From Asticcacaulis sp. AC460 (GTDB lineage: Bacteria; Pseudomonadota; Alphaproteobacteria; Caulobacterales; Caulobacteraceae), in NCBI RefSeq assembly GCF_000495795.1, contig NZ_AWGD01000035.1:62001-126000 (forward strand): DNA of 64,000 bases, written 5' to 3'. Every line of letters starts with the position of its first letter. Position 1 is the first letter of the stretch. Made by a program: the position numbers and the translations under genes. The notes beneath the pieces are model-generated. The model saw only the letters and a list, made by a program, of their open reading frames with translations, did not search any database and had not been told where the DNA came from. Positions 17,519 to 26,399 of the stretch are shown piece by piece.

Positions 17519-18352
17519 TTAGTCCAGAAGCGCCGTCAATTTTTGCCGCGCCTCGGGCGGCGTAAGCGCGAAAACCGAGAGGACCACGGGGCGGTGACGC
17601 TCATTGACCTGGGGCTGGCCGTCGTGGCGGCTCTGCCAGAACGACAGCAAATGCAGGAACACCGCCTTGTCGAGCTCCAGCGCGCAGCAGGCCAGGGCCA
17701 GCGGCACCGCGGACCCCGCGGCGAGCAGGCGATCCAGGGCGGCGGTATCCAGTTTCAGGCGCCGTGACGCTTCGCGGACGAAGCCGTCGGTTTCGCCCGA
17801 GCGCATGAATTTCAGCAGTTTCAGATTGCTGTGGCTGTCCCAGGTGGCGGGATCGGGCGACGGCACGGCACGGCGGAAGCGTTCGGACAAGGCCTGGCGC
17901 AAATCCGGCCGGTCCTGGGCCAGCCGTTCCAACCGGCCCTGGTCGTCTTCGTCCAGTTCGGCGGCGGGGTTGCGGACCAGGGCGACGAGCACGCTGTCGT
18001 GGCCGCCGCGCAGCAACGCGCGGACGACCTTCCAGTCGAGAGCCGGGCGTTGCGCAATGAGGAGGTGGTGGGCCTCGCCGGTCGCGGCAATAAGCGCCAG
18101 CAGGGCAGGAGTATCAAGCGAGGGCAGGGACGAACGCAGCAGCGGCGCCGCCAGGTCGATCGGCATGCGGCACAACCTGACGATCAAGTCGTGGTCGTTG
18201 CGCAGTGGCTCCGGGGCATGGGCGACGGCGCGGGTCTCGCAATGCGGGGCATGAAAGCAGACGGCATGAAAGTCCGGTCGTGGCTTGGCGGCCGGCTCAA
18301 CCGGTTCGACATCAGGCAGGACAAACTTCAGGGCCGCCACGGCACACTCCAC
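17519..18352 (-). CDS. DUF2336-like helical protein
   Basis: The 277-residue protein has helical segments of the same style as the DUF2336 protein at 14862 (LIAATGEAHHLLIAQRPALD, VVRALLRGGHDSVLVALVRN, RPDLRQALSERF). The N-terminus contains a cysteine/histidine-rich stretch (HAVCFHAPHCETRAVAH) that could bind metal. Recognition of DUF2336 is by pattern only and is less certain than for the first copy. It lies just downstream of, not upstream of, its own divergent partner at 18585 and 47 bases before nadK. Confidence 0.55.
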   Translation of the reverse strand: MECAVAALKFVLPDVEPVEPAAKPRPDFHAVCFHAPHCETRAVAHAPEPLRNDHDLIVRLCRMPIDLAAPLLRSSLPSLDTPALLALIAATGEAHHLLIAQRPALDWKVVRALLRGGHDSVLVALVRNPAAELDEDDQGRLERLAQDRPDLRQALSERFRRAVPSPDPATWDSHSNLKLLKFMRSGETDGFVREASRRLKLDTAALDRLLAAGSAVPLALACCALELDKAVFLHLLSFWQSRHDGQPQVNERHRPVVLSVFALTPPEARQKLTALLD

Positions 18353-18400
18353 GATTCGCGATGAGTGTGCCGTGACAGGGTGAACAGTTGCTTAATTCCA

Positions 18401-18429
18401 TGCTGTGTTGAAGTTTACTCAACACAGCA
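18401..18429. promoter_or_regulatory. Perfect 11-bp inverted repeat between divergent genes
   Basis: TGCTGTGTTGA (18401-18411) and TCAACACAGCA (18419-18429) are exact reverse complements around a 7-base spacer. It lies in the promoter region shared by the DUF2336-like gene (minus) and the GGDEF/EAL-like gene (plus) and has no T-run, so an operator is more likely than a terminator. Confidence 0.5.
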
Positions 18430-18438
18430 CCGCAGCGT

Positions 18439-18490
18439 GCGACTGCACGCCGCGGCTGATGCGGCGAGCCTCGCGGCGCTTGAGCGCTAA
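18439..18490. repeat. Dispersed ~52-bp palindromic repeat, copy A
   Basis: GCGACTGC, ATGCGGCGAGCC and TTGAGC blocks occur in the same order and spacing here and at 52168-52220, with only about ten differences. The GCCGC/GCGGC blocks can pair. It is probably a member of a genome-wide intergenic repeat family. Confidence 0.6.
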
Positions 18491-18584
18491 GAATGGCCTG
18501 GCTTAAATTTGCCGATGTTAATCTTGTTTCAATTTCAGGTGGTTACGGTGGCAGTTTGTAACAGTACCCACACAAGGGCAGTTC

Positions 18585-19979
18585 ATGTCCGGAAATGATC
18601 AGGAAACATCGCGGGGGTTTGCGGCTGGTGGGGCGCCGCGCGGCCCTGCGCGCGAACGACTGGTGTTACAGCGTGAGGACGCTGTCAACATTGTGGAACG
18701 CCTGCGTGAAACCCATGTCGATGTCGATGGTCATGCCTTTCTGCTTCAACTCGACACCATGATTGTGCGTATGGGGGCGCGATGGGCGGCCAAATGCGAT
18801 CTGGTGTTCGACCACCTGAAGACCAATTTCGAAAAGGCCTACCCTGAGCCAAACTGGTGTATCGGCCTTAACGGCGACGCCTGGCTGGTGATGCTCCCGC
18901 AATTGAGCCCGCGCAAGGGTGCCCTGGCGGTTTCCGATGTCTGGCGCGAACTGTGCGGCTTTTTCGTCGGCGACATGTCTGACGTGGAGGTGCCGATTTA
19001 CGACGTCCTGGTCGAAGACGTCGACCGCCTGTCCATCGGCAAGATAGATCTGAATACCTATGTCGGTCCCGGCGAAAGCGATGCCCCATTAAAGGCCCGT
19101 CATGGCCGGTTCCAGGACGAAGCCAGCGATCACGGCCCGGCGACCGGCGGCATGGCCAATGCCGTGCCGATCCAGCGTCCGGTGATTGTCGCCGCGTCGG
19201 TGAACTACGCCGGCCGTACCTTGAAGGTGGCCAGCGCCATTGAGCCTCTGTTCGAGATGAAGAAGATGGTCATGATCGGCCATCGCCTCGAAGCCATGGT
19301 GATGGAAAACCTCGACAATGCGTTGCTGGATCGCAAACACCTGGCCAATCTCGACTGGAACCTGCGCGAGCAGGTCGACCTGGTCAATATCGACCAGGGA
19401 CTGAAGCTGTTGCGGATGCGCACGCCGGAACAGCGCAAGATGATGATGGTGGTGCCGGCGGCATTTTCGACCTTTGCGTCGGCGCGGGCACGCCAGAAGA
19501 TTACGGTTGAGGTCGCCAAGGCGGCGGCTGAGATGGGCCTGAAGGTCCTTTTCGAAGTGCGTGGCCTGGACGGGGTTCCGCCGCATCGTATTCTGGAAAT
19601 CGTCTCGATGATCAAGCCGTTCTGTATGACGGCGGTGGGATCGGTGAACGCCGATCGCAAGACGATCGCCACGCTGAACAAGTGTGGCCTGTCGGGCGTC
19701 TGTATCGAATATGACGGCGTCAAGCGTGACGAGGCCGCCCTGCAGGACCATTTGTCTGCCCTGGCCGCGGCGGCGAAGCTGTCGGCGGGGGCCTGCATGG
19801 TCCAGGGCTTCGACAACTATCGCCAGATGGCGGTGGCCCGCCTGGCTGGGGTGACCCATGCCAGTATGAAGACGGCGGCGCTCATGTCGCCCAAGGGCGC
19901 CGCGCACCTGGCGTCACGCGCCGCGGAGGGGTTGCGTGACAGCGACGTGCCCTTGCCGAGTCTCAGCCAGGGGCTTTAA
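18585..19979 (+). CDS. Degenerate GGDEF/EAL-like protein
   Basis: The 464-residue soluble protein has two regions whose spacing resembles a GGDEF-EAL tandem, but the signature residues are lost. Near residues 96-104 LNGDAWLVML occupies the GGDEF position, and near 218-238 EPLFEMKKMVMIGHRLEA resembles the start of an EAL domain with RLE (234-236) in place of EAL. Later parts (VLFEVRGLDGVPPHRILEIV, MIKPFC) also follow the EAL fold pattern. If correct it is neither a cyclase nor a phosphodiesterase and could be a c-di-GMP or protein-binding regulator. The domain call is an inference from pattern; a novel family is the alternative. Confidence 0.45.
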   Translation: MSGNDQETSRGFAAGGAPRGPARERLVLQREDAVNIVERLRETHVDVDGHAFLLQLDTMIVRMGARWAAKCDLVFDHLKTNFEKAYPEPNWCIGLNGDAWLVMLPQLSPRKGALAVSDVWRELCGFFVGDMSDVEVPIYDVLVEDVDRLSIGKIDLNTYVGPGESDAPLKARHGRFQDEASDHGPATGGMANAVPIQRPVIVAASVNYAGRTLKVASAIEPLFEMKKMVMIGHRLEAMVMENLDNALLDRKHLANLDWNLREQVDLVNIDQGLKLLRMRTPEQRKMMMVVPAAFSTFASARARQKITVEVAKAAAEMGLKVLFEVRGLDGVPPHRILEIVSMIKPFCMTAVGSVNADRKTIATLNKCGLSGVCIEYDGVKRDEAALQDHLSALAAAAKLSAGACMVQGFDNYRQMAVARLAGVTHASMKTAALMSPKGAAHLASRAAEGLRDSDVPLPSLSQGL

Positions 19980-20346
19980 CGCCCTTGCAGTAGGTGTCGA
20001 AGAGGCGTTGGCCCTCGGATGCCTTTTTCAACGAAAAATCACGCGCATCGGTCAGGACCGCGTCTGACGCCCGCGCCGTATCCTTCGCATCCTTGGGCGC
20101 GGCGATGGCCTGGTCGTAGAAGCCCGCCGCCTTGTTCCAGTCGAGGGCGGCCGATTCAAGGTCAGGGCATACATCTGCCGCATCGCTTCCGGTATCCAGA
20201 AGCGCCGAGACACCGGTCAGCAGGGTGTCGCCCAACTGGTCAAACAGTTCGGCATGTTCGATGGCGGTGTCGTAGGCGGTCTTGTCGGCTGCCGTCGCAA
20301 CGGCGGGCGAGATAAGTAGCGCAAGCGCGAGAGCATAACGGAGCAT
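19963..20346 (-). CDS. Small exported protein of unknown function
   Basis: A 127-residue protein with a clear signal peptide (MLRYALALALLISPAVATAA) and a helical mature part with two cysteines (DVCPDLES, DTYCKG) that may form a disulphide. No family recognised. Its 3' end overlaps the convergent upstream gene by 17 bases. Confidence 0.7.
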   Translation of the reverse strand: MLRYALALALLISPAVATAADKTAYDTAIEHAELFDQLGDTLLTGVSALLDTGSDAADVCPDLESAALDWNKAAGFYDQAIAAPKDAKDTARASDAVLTDARDFSLKKASEGQRLFDTYCKGVKAPG

Positions 20347-20474
20347 GGCGGCCTCGGAGGGGATGATGCCTCCGATGTAACCGCTGCGACCGCCGCGACC
20401 TACTTACAAATCCTGTCACCCGGCGGCTTGGGGCGGACTTCCAGGTTGGCGCAGAATGAGTTCGCACTCTCCCT

Positions 20475-20511
20475 CCTCTCCACGAAGTGGGGAGGGGGAC
20501 CCCGAAGGGGT
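20475..20511. repeat. Paired small hairpins, REP-like
   Basis: Two stems follow each other: CCTCTCCAC/GTGGGGAGG (20475-20483, 20487-20495) and ACCCC/GGGGT (20499-20503, 20507-20511), both with a GAA loop. It lies in the 230-bp gap after the YpfJ-type gene and looks like a dispersed palindromic element or an RNA structure; no T-run follows. Confidence 0.5.
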
Positions 20512-20579
20512 GGAGGGGTATCTTACTTTCCAATTCGGTGGCTTCGCGCAAACCGCTAGCCAATGAAGCACCAACCCAA

Positions 20580-21419
20580 CTACACCCCGAACGTGTCGCA
20601 ATCCTGCGGGTTCCCACGCGCAAACCCGGTCCGGAACCACTTGATACGGTCGGCCGAACTACCGTGGGTAAAGCTGTCCGGCACCACCCGGCCCTGCGAC
20701 GCCTGCTGAAGCGTATCGTCACCGACGGCCGAGGCGGCGCCGATGGCCTCCTCGATATCGCCGGCCTCCAGCCAGTTCATCTTCGTGTTCGAGCGATTGG
20801 CCCAGACGCCGGCATAGCAATCGGCCTGGAGTTCCAGCTTGACCGACAGAGCATTGGCCGCGCTCTTGCTGACCTGGCGGCTTTGCTGCTCGACATAGTC
20901 GGAAATGCCGAGCTGGTTCTGGACGTGGTGGCCGACCTCATGGGCGATGACATAGGCCCGGGCATAGTCACCCTTGGCGCCCAGTTGCTGGTCCAGGGTG
21001 CTCCAGAAGTTCAGGTCGAGATAGACCCGGTTGTCGGCCGGACAGTAGAAGGGGCCCATGGCCGCCTGGCCGGTGCCGCAGCCGGTACCCGTGGCGTTGT
21101 CGTACAGAACGACCTTCGACGGCTCATAGCGCTTGCCCTGGGCCTGGAACATCTCGGCCCAGGTATCGTTGGCCGAGGTATGGATGACGTCGACGAAGGC
21201 GCCGGCCTCGTCCTGCGGATTACCGACCGACGCCTCCTGCTGCTGGCCGCCCTGGACCGATTCCAGGCCGCTCATGACCGCCTGTGGGTCTATGCCGAAA
21301 AAGTAATATCCGGCCAGGGCGATCAGCACTACGACGATGCCGCCGCCACCGATCATGCCGGGCCCGCCCATGCCGCGCCGGTCCTCAACGCCGCTTCTGC
21401 GTCCGCCTTCCCACCTCAT
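20580..21419 (-). CDS. ypfJ: YpfJ-type neutral zinc metallopeptidase
   Basis: The 279-residue protein has an N-terminal glycine-rich segment followed by one membrane span (GGGIVVVLIALAGYYFFGID), then the putative neutral zinc metallopeptidase domain with FYCPADNRVYLDL and the active-site motif AHEVGHHVQNQLG, and ends with the family-typical GNPQDCDTFGV. The domain should face the periplasm. Substrate unknown. It stands alone on the minus strand. Confidence 0.88.
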   Translation of the reverse strand: MRWEGGRRSGVEDRRGMGGPGMIGGGGIVVVLIALAGYYFFGIDPQAVMSGLESVQGGQQQEASVGNPQDEAGAFVDVIHTSANDTWAEMFQAQGKRYEPSKVVLYDNATGTGCGTGQAAMGPFYCPADNRVYLDLNFWSTLDQQLGAKGDYARAYVIAHEVGHHVQNQLGISDYVEQQSRQVSKSAANALSVKLELQADCYAGVWANRSNTKMNWLEAGDIEEAIGAASAVGDDTLQQASQGRVVPDSFTHGSSADRIKWFRTGFARGNPQDCDTFGV

Positions 21420-21711
21420 GCCAAGCCCTCCGTTATCGCACCTGATGTGCCAGATCTGTCATCTTGTGCCGGAGTCAGTCACATCTTAACTCTGTTTTCA
21501 AGAGGAGGTGTGCCGGGCGTGCCACGTGAAGAATTTTTAACCTCGCCGGTACTCAATACTGACAGTTTCAGGTGGCCGGTAATTCGAAATGCCGTTATGA
21601 CAGGGTTGTCATCGCGATACTGCACTTGCGAAACTTTTGCAGCGTCTCGTTGACTCGGTGAGAGGCCGCCATCATCATGGGTGGTGGAGAGAAACACAGG
21701 ATTCTGAAAGC

Positions 21712-22806
21712 ATGTTTATGGGGCTTGGCATGGGTTCGCGGCCGCTGCGGGTAGCAGCTGGTCTGGCGGCGGCATTGGTGATGGCATTCGGCCTTCAGGC
21801 GTGCTCTGAAAAGAAGGACGAGAAGAAGACGGAGGAGAAAAAATCCGCCGTACATGCTTCGACCGTCAACTACGCCGTGGTCGGCCAGGTTAGCGCACCG
21901 ATCACCATTACCGGCTCCGGCACGGTCAGCGCGTGGCAGGAAGTGCCCGTCGCGGCGGAAACCGGCGGCCTGACCGCGGTTGCCCTGCTGGTCGACGAAG
22001 GCGCCTTCGTCAAACAGGGCCAGCCCCTGCTGAAAATGAATGACGTCCTGCTGCAGGCCCAGCTCAAGCAGGCCAAGGCCAGCTACGATCAGGCCAATAA
22101 GGCCTATGACCGCGCCAACACCCTGTTCAAGCAGGGCTACCTGTCGGCGGCGGCGCTGGACAATGCCCAGGCTTCGATGCTGACCACCCAGGCAGCCATG
22201 GAAACCGCCCAGACGCAAGTGTCGCTGGCCACGGTCAAAGCGCCGGTGTCGGGCATCATCACCAAACGTACCGCAGTGCTGGGCCAGGTGGTGTCGCCGG
22301 GCGCCGAACTGTTCCGTATGGTCCGCGATGGCCGCGTGGAACTGAACATGGAAGTCGTCGAAACCGAACTGGCCCTGGTGCGGCCGAACATGGCGGCGAC
22401 CGTGACATCGCAATCGACCGGTCCGGTGACCGGCACAGTGCGCATCGTGACCCCGCAGGTCGATGCCGCCACCCGTCTGGGCTATGCCCGCATCTCGGTG
22501 CCGTGGGAATCGGGCCTTCGCCCGGGCATGTTCGCCCAGGGCTCGATCGACGCCGGCAGCCAGCCGGCCCTGGTCATACCGCAGTCGGCCGTGGCCTATA
22601 CCGAAAACAAGCCGGGCGTCTATGTCATCGGCCCGGCGAACAAGGTCGCCTTCCGCAATGTCACGCTCGGCGGCCAGCAGGGCAAGAACATCATCGTCCG
22701 TGACGGCCTGGCCGCCGGCGAACGTATCGTCACCACCGGTTCGGGTTTCCTGAACGGCGGCGACACGGTCAAACTGGCCGGCAATCCACAAGCGGCCGGT
22801 GAGTAA
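21712..22806 (+). CDS. RND efflux periplasmic adaptor (membrane fusion protein), lipoprotein
   Basis: About 364 residues. The N-terminus is a lipoprotein signal (MAFGLQAC, Cys near residue 31). The body shows the AcrA-type layout: a lipoyl half (VPVAAETGGLTAVALLVDEG), a helical hairpin (QLKQAKASYDQANKAYDRAN), the second lipoyl half (SLATVKAPVSGIITKRTAVLG) and beta-barrel and membrane-proximal domains. Three in-frame ATGs (21712, 21718, 21730) are possible; the first is given. It is followed after one base by the pump gene. No outer-membrane TolC partner is in the window. Confidence 0.88.
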   Translation: MFMGLGMGSRPLRVAAGLAAALVMAFGLQACSEKKDEKKTEEKKSAVHASTVNYAVVGQVSAPITITGSGTVSAWQEVPVAAETGGLTAVALLVDEGAFVKQGQPLLKMNDVLLQAQLKQAKASYDQANKAYDRANTLFKQGYLSAAALDNAQASMLTTQAAMETAQTQVSLATVKAPVSGIITKRTAVLGQVVSPGAELFRMVRDGRVELNMEVVETELALVRPNMAATVTSQSTGPVTGTVRIVTPQVDAATRLGYARISVPWESGLRPGMFAQGSIDAGSQPALVIPQSAVAYTENKPGVYVIGPANKVAFRNVTLGGQQGKNIIVRDGLAAGERIVTTGSGFLNGGDTVKLAGNPQAAGE

Positions 22807-22807
22807 G

Positions 22808-25800
22808 ATGTCGACCGAAAAACCGACTGCCAAGACGCCCCCCACGGGCTTCCAGATATCGTCCTGGTCGATCCGCAATCCCATCCCGGTCATCGTCTTC
22901 TTTATCGTCATGACCGTGGCCGGCATTATCGGCTTCAACAGCCTGCGCATCAACAACTGGCCCGACATCGATTTTCCGATCGTCGTGGTGACCGTGGTGC
23001 GCTCGGGCGCGGCGCCGACCGAACTGCAGAACCAGGTCACCCGCATCGTCGAAGACTCGGTCTCCGGCCTCGGCGGCGTGCGTCACATTCAGTCCTATGT
23101 CAACGAAGGCGCGTCTACGACGGTCATCACCTTCCAGCTCGAAACCGATCTGGAAAAGGCGACCAACGACGTTCGAAACGCCGTGGCGGGTGTTCGGGGC
23201 AACCTGCCCGGCGACGTCCAGGATCCGATTGTTTCCCGCGTCGAGAACGCCCAGGGCCAGGCCCTGGTCAGCTACACCATACGTGCCGCCAATATGAGTC
23301 CTGACCAACTGAGTTGGTACGTCGACAACGACGTTGCCAAGAAGGTCCTGGGCGTGAAAGGTGTGTCACAACTGAACCGCGACGGCGGCGTCAGCCGGGA
23401 AATCCGTATCGAGCTGGATCCGGCCAAGCTGGCCGCCCAGGGCGTGTCCGCCGGCGATATTTCGCGTCAGCTGACGTCGTTCAATGTCAACATGCCAGGT
23501 GGCCGCTTCAATGCCGGCACTTCGGAACAGACCATCCGCACCATTGGCGGCGCCGACACGGTGGAACAACTGGCGCAAACGCGTATCACACTGAATAACG
23601 GCGGCACGGTCCGGTTGGGTGACCTCGGTACCGTAACCGATACATGGTCTGAACCCCGGACCCGGGCACGCTTTGACGGCAACGAAGTTGTCGGCTTTAA
23701 CGTCCAGCGGACCCGCGGCACCTCCGAACACCATGTCGCCAAGGCCGTGCGGGCAGCCGTCGAACAGCTGAAGAAACAGAACCCGAACGTCCAGATTGAA
23801 GAAGTGGCCTCCAGTGTCACCGAGGTCGACCGCAGCTTCAACGTCTCCATGGAGGCCCTGGTGATCGGGGCGGCTCTGGCTGTGTTCGTGGTGTTTCTGT
23901 TCCTGCGTGACTGGCGGGCGACCCTGGTGTCAGCGATCGCCATGCCCATGTCGCTGCTGCCGACCTTCTATGTCATGTACCTGTTCAACCAGTCGTTCAA
24001 CGTGGTCACCTTGCTGGCCCTGTCGTTGACGGTGGGGATATTGGTCGATGATGCCATCGTGGAAATCGAGAACATCGTCCGGCACATTCGCGAGGGTAAA
24101 AAACCCTATCCGGCCGCCATCGAAGCCGCCGACGAAATTGGCCTGGCCGTCGTGGCCACCACGGCGACCCTGATTGCGGTGTTCGCGCCGACAGGCTTCA
24201 TGCCGGGGATTGTCGGCCAGTTTTTCGAAAGCTTTGCCATCGCCACCTGCGTCAGCGTCTTCTTCTCGCTGGTTGTGGCGCGGACCCTGACCCCGCTGAT
24301 GGGCGCCTATCTGCTGCGCGCCAACCCCAAACACGACCACGACGTCCCCTTCTGGATGGGCACCTATCAGAAGATGCTGAAATGGACCCTGGAAGGTCAT
24401 CTCAAGTGGCGCTGGTACATCCTGTTCCACGGCGCCATTGTCCTGCTGGTTCTCGGTATCATGGGGGTCACAGGCAAGAACTATCTGCTGGCCGGGATCG
24501 GCGTAGGGATATTCCTTTTCACCGTTCTTCTGTTCGTCCTCTTCCACAATAACTATATGAAGGCCCGCTGGGCGGCGCTGGAATTCGGCGGACTGTTCTC
24601 GTTGGCCATCATCGCCATGGGCCTGCCCAAACCGCCCCCTCCCGGCGGCGCGGCAGCCGCTCAGGCAACCGCCGAGGCCGGGCAGGCTGCGGCCCAGGGC
24701 AATCCTATCGTCGGCGCGGTCATCTTCGGCGTCATCGGCCTGTTGCTGCTGATCGGAACCATCTTCCTGGTCGTCAAGATGAAGAAGTCGCTGCTCGGCG
24801 CCCGTTGGGCGGTGATTATCGGTGGTATCGCCTTCTTCATCGGCTCGATCGTCCTGCTGCAATTGATCCCCAGCGACAACTTCCCTGCCGACGATGCTTC
24901 CATGTCGGTTATGAGCATATCGCTGCCGCCAGGAACACCGCTCAACCAGACCGATGATGTCGTCCAGCGCATCGTGGCCGACCTGAAGACGCAGCCGGAG
25001 TATAAGTCCAGCTACGCCACGACCAACATGAACAGTGCGACGATTATCGTCAATCTGGTGCCCCGCCACGATCGCAAGGTCACTCAGGTCCAGTTCGAGC
25101 AGGCCTTTTCCAAGAAGCTGGCAGCCTATCCGGGCGTCCGGGCCAGCTTCGGCCAGGGCGGCGGCGGCGGCACGGGCGTGGCCTATATCCTGGTGGGCGA
25201 GGACGAAAAGGTCCTGATGTCGACCGTGGCGCAGCTTCAGCGCGAGATGGTGGCGCTTCCGGAACTGACCAATGTCCGTTCCGAGGACAACCTGACCCGG
25301 CCGGAAATTGTCATCACGCCCAAGCCTGACCAGGCGGCGCTGATGGGGGTTTCGACCCAGGACATCAGCTCGGTGGCCCGTGTGGCGACCGTTGGCGACA
25401 TCGATCAGATCCTGGCCAAGTTCAACCAGGGCGACCGCCAGGTGCCGATCCGGGTCCTGCTGAAGGAAGACGCCCGTCTCGACGTCAGCAACCTCAACAA
25501 CCTGATGGTCCCGACACGGTTCGGCACGTCCGTGCCGCTGTCAGCGGTGGCTGACATCAGCTTCGGCGCGGGGCCGATCCAGATCAACCGTCTCGACCGG
25601 ACGCGGACGGCGACCATTCGGGCCGACCTCAACGGTGTGCCGACTGGCCCGGCCGACATTGCCGTCGCCAATACGCCGACCATGAAGAAGATCGCCACCA
25701 ACCAGATTCCGGGCGTCCGTACGGTCCTCAACCCGGATACCGAGGACTTTGCCCAGATGGCGATCAACTTTATGATTGCCATCTTGACCGGCATCGCCCT

Positions 25801-26347
25801 GATGTATGTCGTTCTGGTGCTGCTGTTCGGATCATTCTCTCACCCTTTCACCATCATCTTCGCCTTGCCCCTGTGCTTTGGCGGCGCCTTCATTGCGCTG
25901 CTGATGTTCAGAATGAGTCTCAGCATGCCGACCTATATCGGTCTGATCATGCTGGTTGGCATCGCCGCCAAGAACTCGATCCTGCTGGTCGAGTACGCCA
26001 TGGTGGCGATCAAGGAAGGCATGACGCGGACCGAGGCCCTGACGGAAGCCGCCAAGAAGCGCGCCCGTCCTATCGTGATGACGACCATTGCCATGGGCGC
26101 CGGCATGATCCCCGTCGCCGTGGGCGAAGACGCCTTCCGTCAGCCGATGGCCGTGACGGTGATTGGCGGTCTGATCACTTCGACCCTGCTGTCGCTGTTG
26201 TTCGTGCCGGCCACCTACACGGTCATCGACCAGATCTCGCACTTCTTCGGTAAGCTGATCTCGCCGGCCTTCCACGCCCAGGGCAAGGATGAACCGGCGC
26301 CGGAACCCGAGCCCACGCCCCCGCCTCAGGACGAGTGGCGCTACTGA
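22808..26347 (+). CDS. RND efflux pump permease with an enlarged central membrane region
   Basis: At 1,179 residues it is about 130 longer than a usual AcrB-like pump. Typical features are present: first span ending NSLRINNWPDIDFPIVVVTV, proton-relay span VGILVDDAIVEIENIVRH, and the C-terminal half with PTYIGLIMLVGIAAKNSILL and TTIAMGAGMIPVA. Around residues 536-681, where one span (TM7) is expected, there are five hydrophobic segments and a linker rich in Pro, Gly, Ala and Gln. An in-frame GTG at 22799 overlaps the adaptor stop, but ATG 22808 has a GGTGAG site. Substrate cannot be told from sequence. Confidence 0.88.
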   Translation: MSTEKPTAKTPPTGFQISSWSIRNPIPVIVFFIVMTVAGIIGFNSLRINNWPDIDFPIVVVTVVRSGAAPTELQNQVTRIVEDSVSGLGGVRHIQSYVNEGASTTVITFQLETDLEKATNDVRNAVAGVRGNLPGDVQDPIVSRVENAQGQALVSYTIRAANMSPDQLSWYVDNDVAKKVLGVKGVSQLNRDGGVSREIRIELDPAKLAAQGVSAGDISRQLTSFNVNMPGGRFNAGTSEQTIRTIGGADTVEQLAQTRITLNNGGTVRLGDLGTVTDTWSEPRTRARFDGNEVVGFNVQRTRGTSEHHVAKAVRAAVEQLKKQNPNVQIEEVASSVTEVDRSFNVSMEALVIGAALAVFVVFLFLRDWRATLVSAIAMPMSLLPTFYVMYLFNQSFNVVTLLALSLTVGILVDDAIVEIENIVRHIREGKKPYPAAIEAADEIGLAVVATTATLIAVFAPTGFMPGIVGQFFESFAIATCVSVFFSLVVARTLTPLMGAYLLRANPKHDHDVPFWMGTYQKMLKWTLEGHLKWRWYILFHGAIVLLVLGIMGVTGKNYLLAGIGVGIFLFTVLLFVLFHNNYMKARWAALEFGGLFSLAIIAMGLPKPPPPGGAAAAQATAEAGQAAAQGNPIVGAVIFGVIGLLLLIGTIFLVVKMKKSLLGARWAVIIGGIAFFIGSIVLLQLIPSDNFPADDASMSVMSISLPPGTPLNQTDDVVQRIVADLKTQPEYKSSYATTNMNSATIIVNLVPRHDRKVTQVQFEQAFSKKLAAYPGVRASFGQGGGGGTGVAYILVGEDEKVLMSTVAQLQREMVALPELTNVRSEDNLTRPEIVITPKPDQAALMGVSTQDISSVARVATVGDIDQILAKFNQGDRQVPIRVLLKEDARLDVSNLNNLMVPTRFGTSVPLSAVADISFGAGPIQINRLDRTRTATIRADLNGVPTGPADIAVANTPTMKKIATNQIPGVRTVLNPDTEDFAQMAINFMIAILTGIALMYVVLVLLFGSFSHPFTIIFALPLCFGGAFIALLMFRMSLSMPTYIGLIMLVGIAAKNSILLVEYAMVAIKEGMTRTEALTEAAKKRARPIVMTTIAMGAGMIPVAVGEDAFRQPMAVTVIGGLITSTLLSLLFVPATYTVIDQISHFFGKLISPAFHAQGKDEPAPEPEPTPPPQDEWRY

Positions 26348-26350
26348 TTG

Positions 26351-26383
26351 AAAACCCCTCCGGAACGATCTGGAGGGGTTTTT
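26351..26383. terminator. Bidirectional terminator after the RND operon
   Basis: AAAACCCCTCC and GGAGGGGTTTT form an 11-bp stem with T-run, between the converging RND gene and the small minus-strand gene. Confidence 0.9.
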
Positions 26384-26399
26384 CATTTTTGGGATGTGG

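Noticed and set aside
21595-23046. Long minus-strand frame across the RND adaptor
   Set aside because: Antisense to a clear lipoprotein adaptor; no domain seen.
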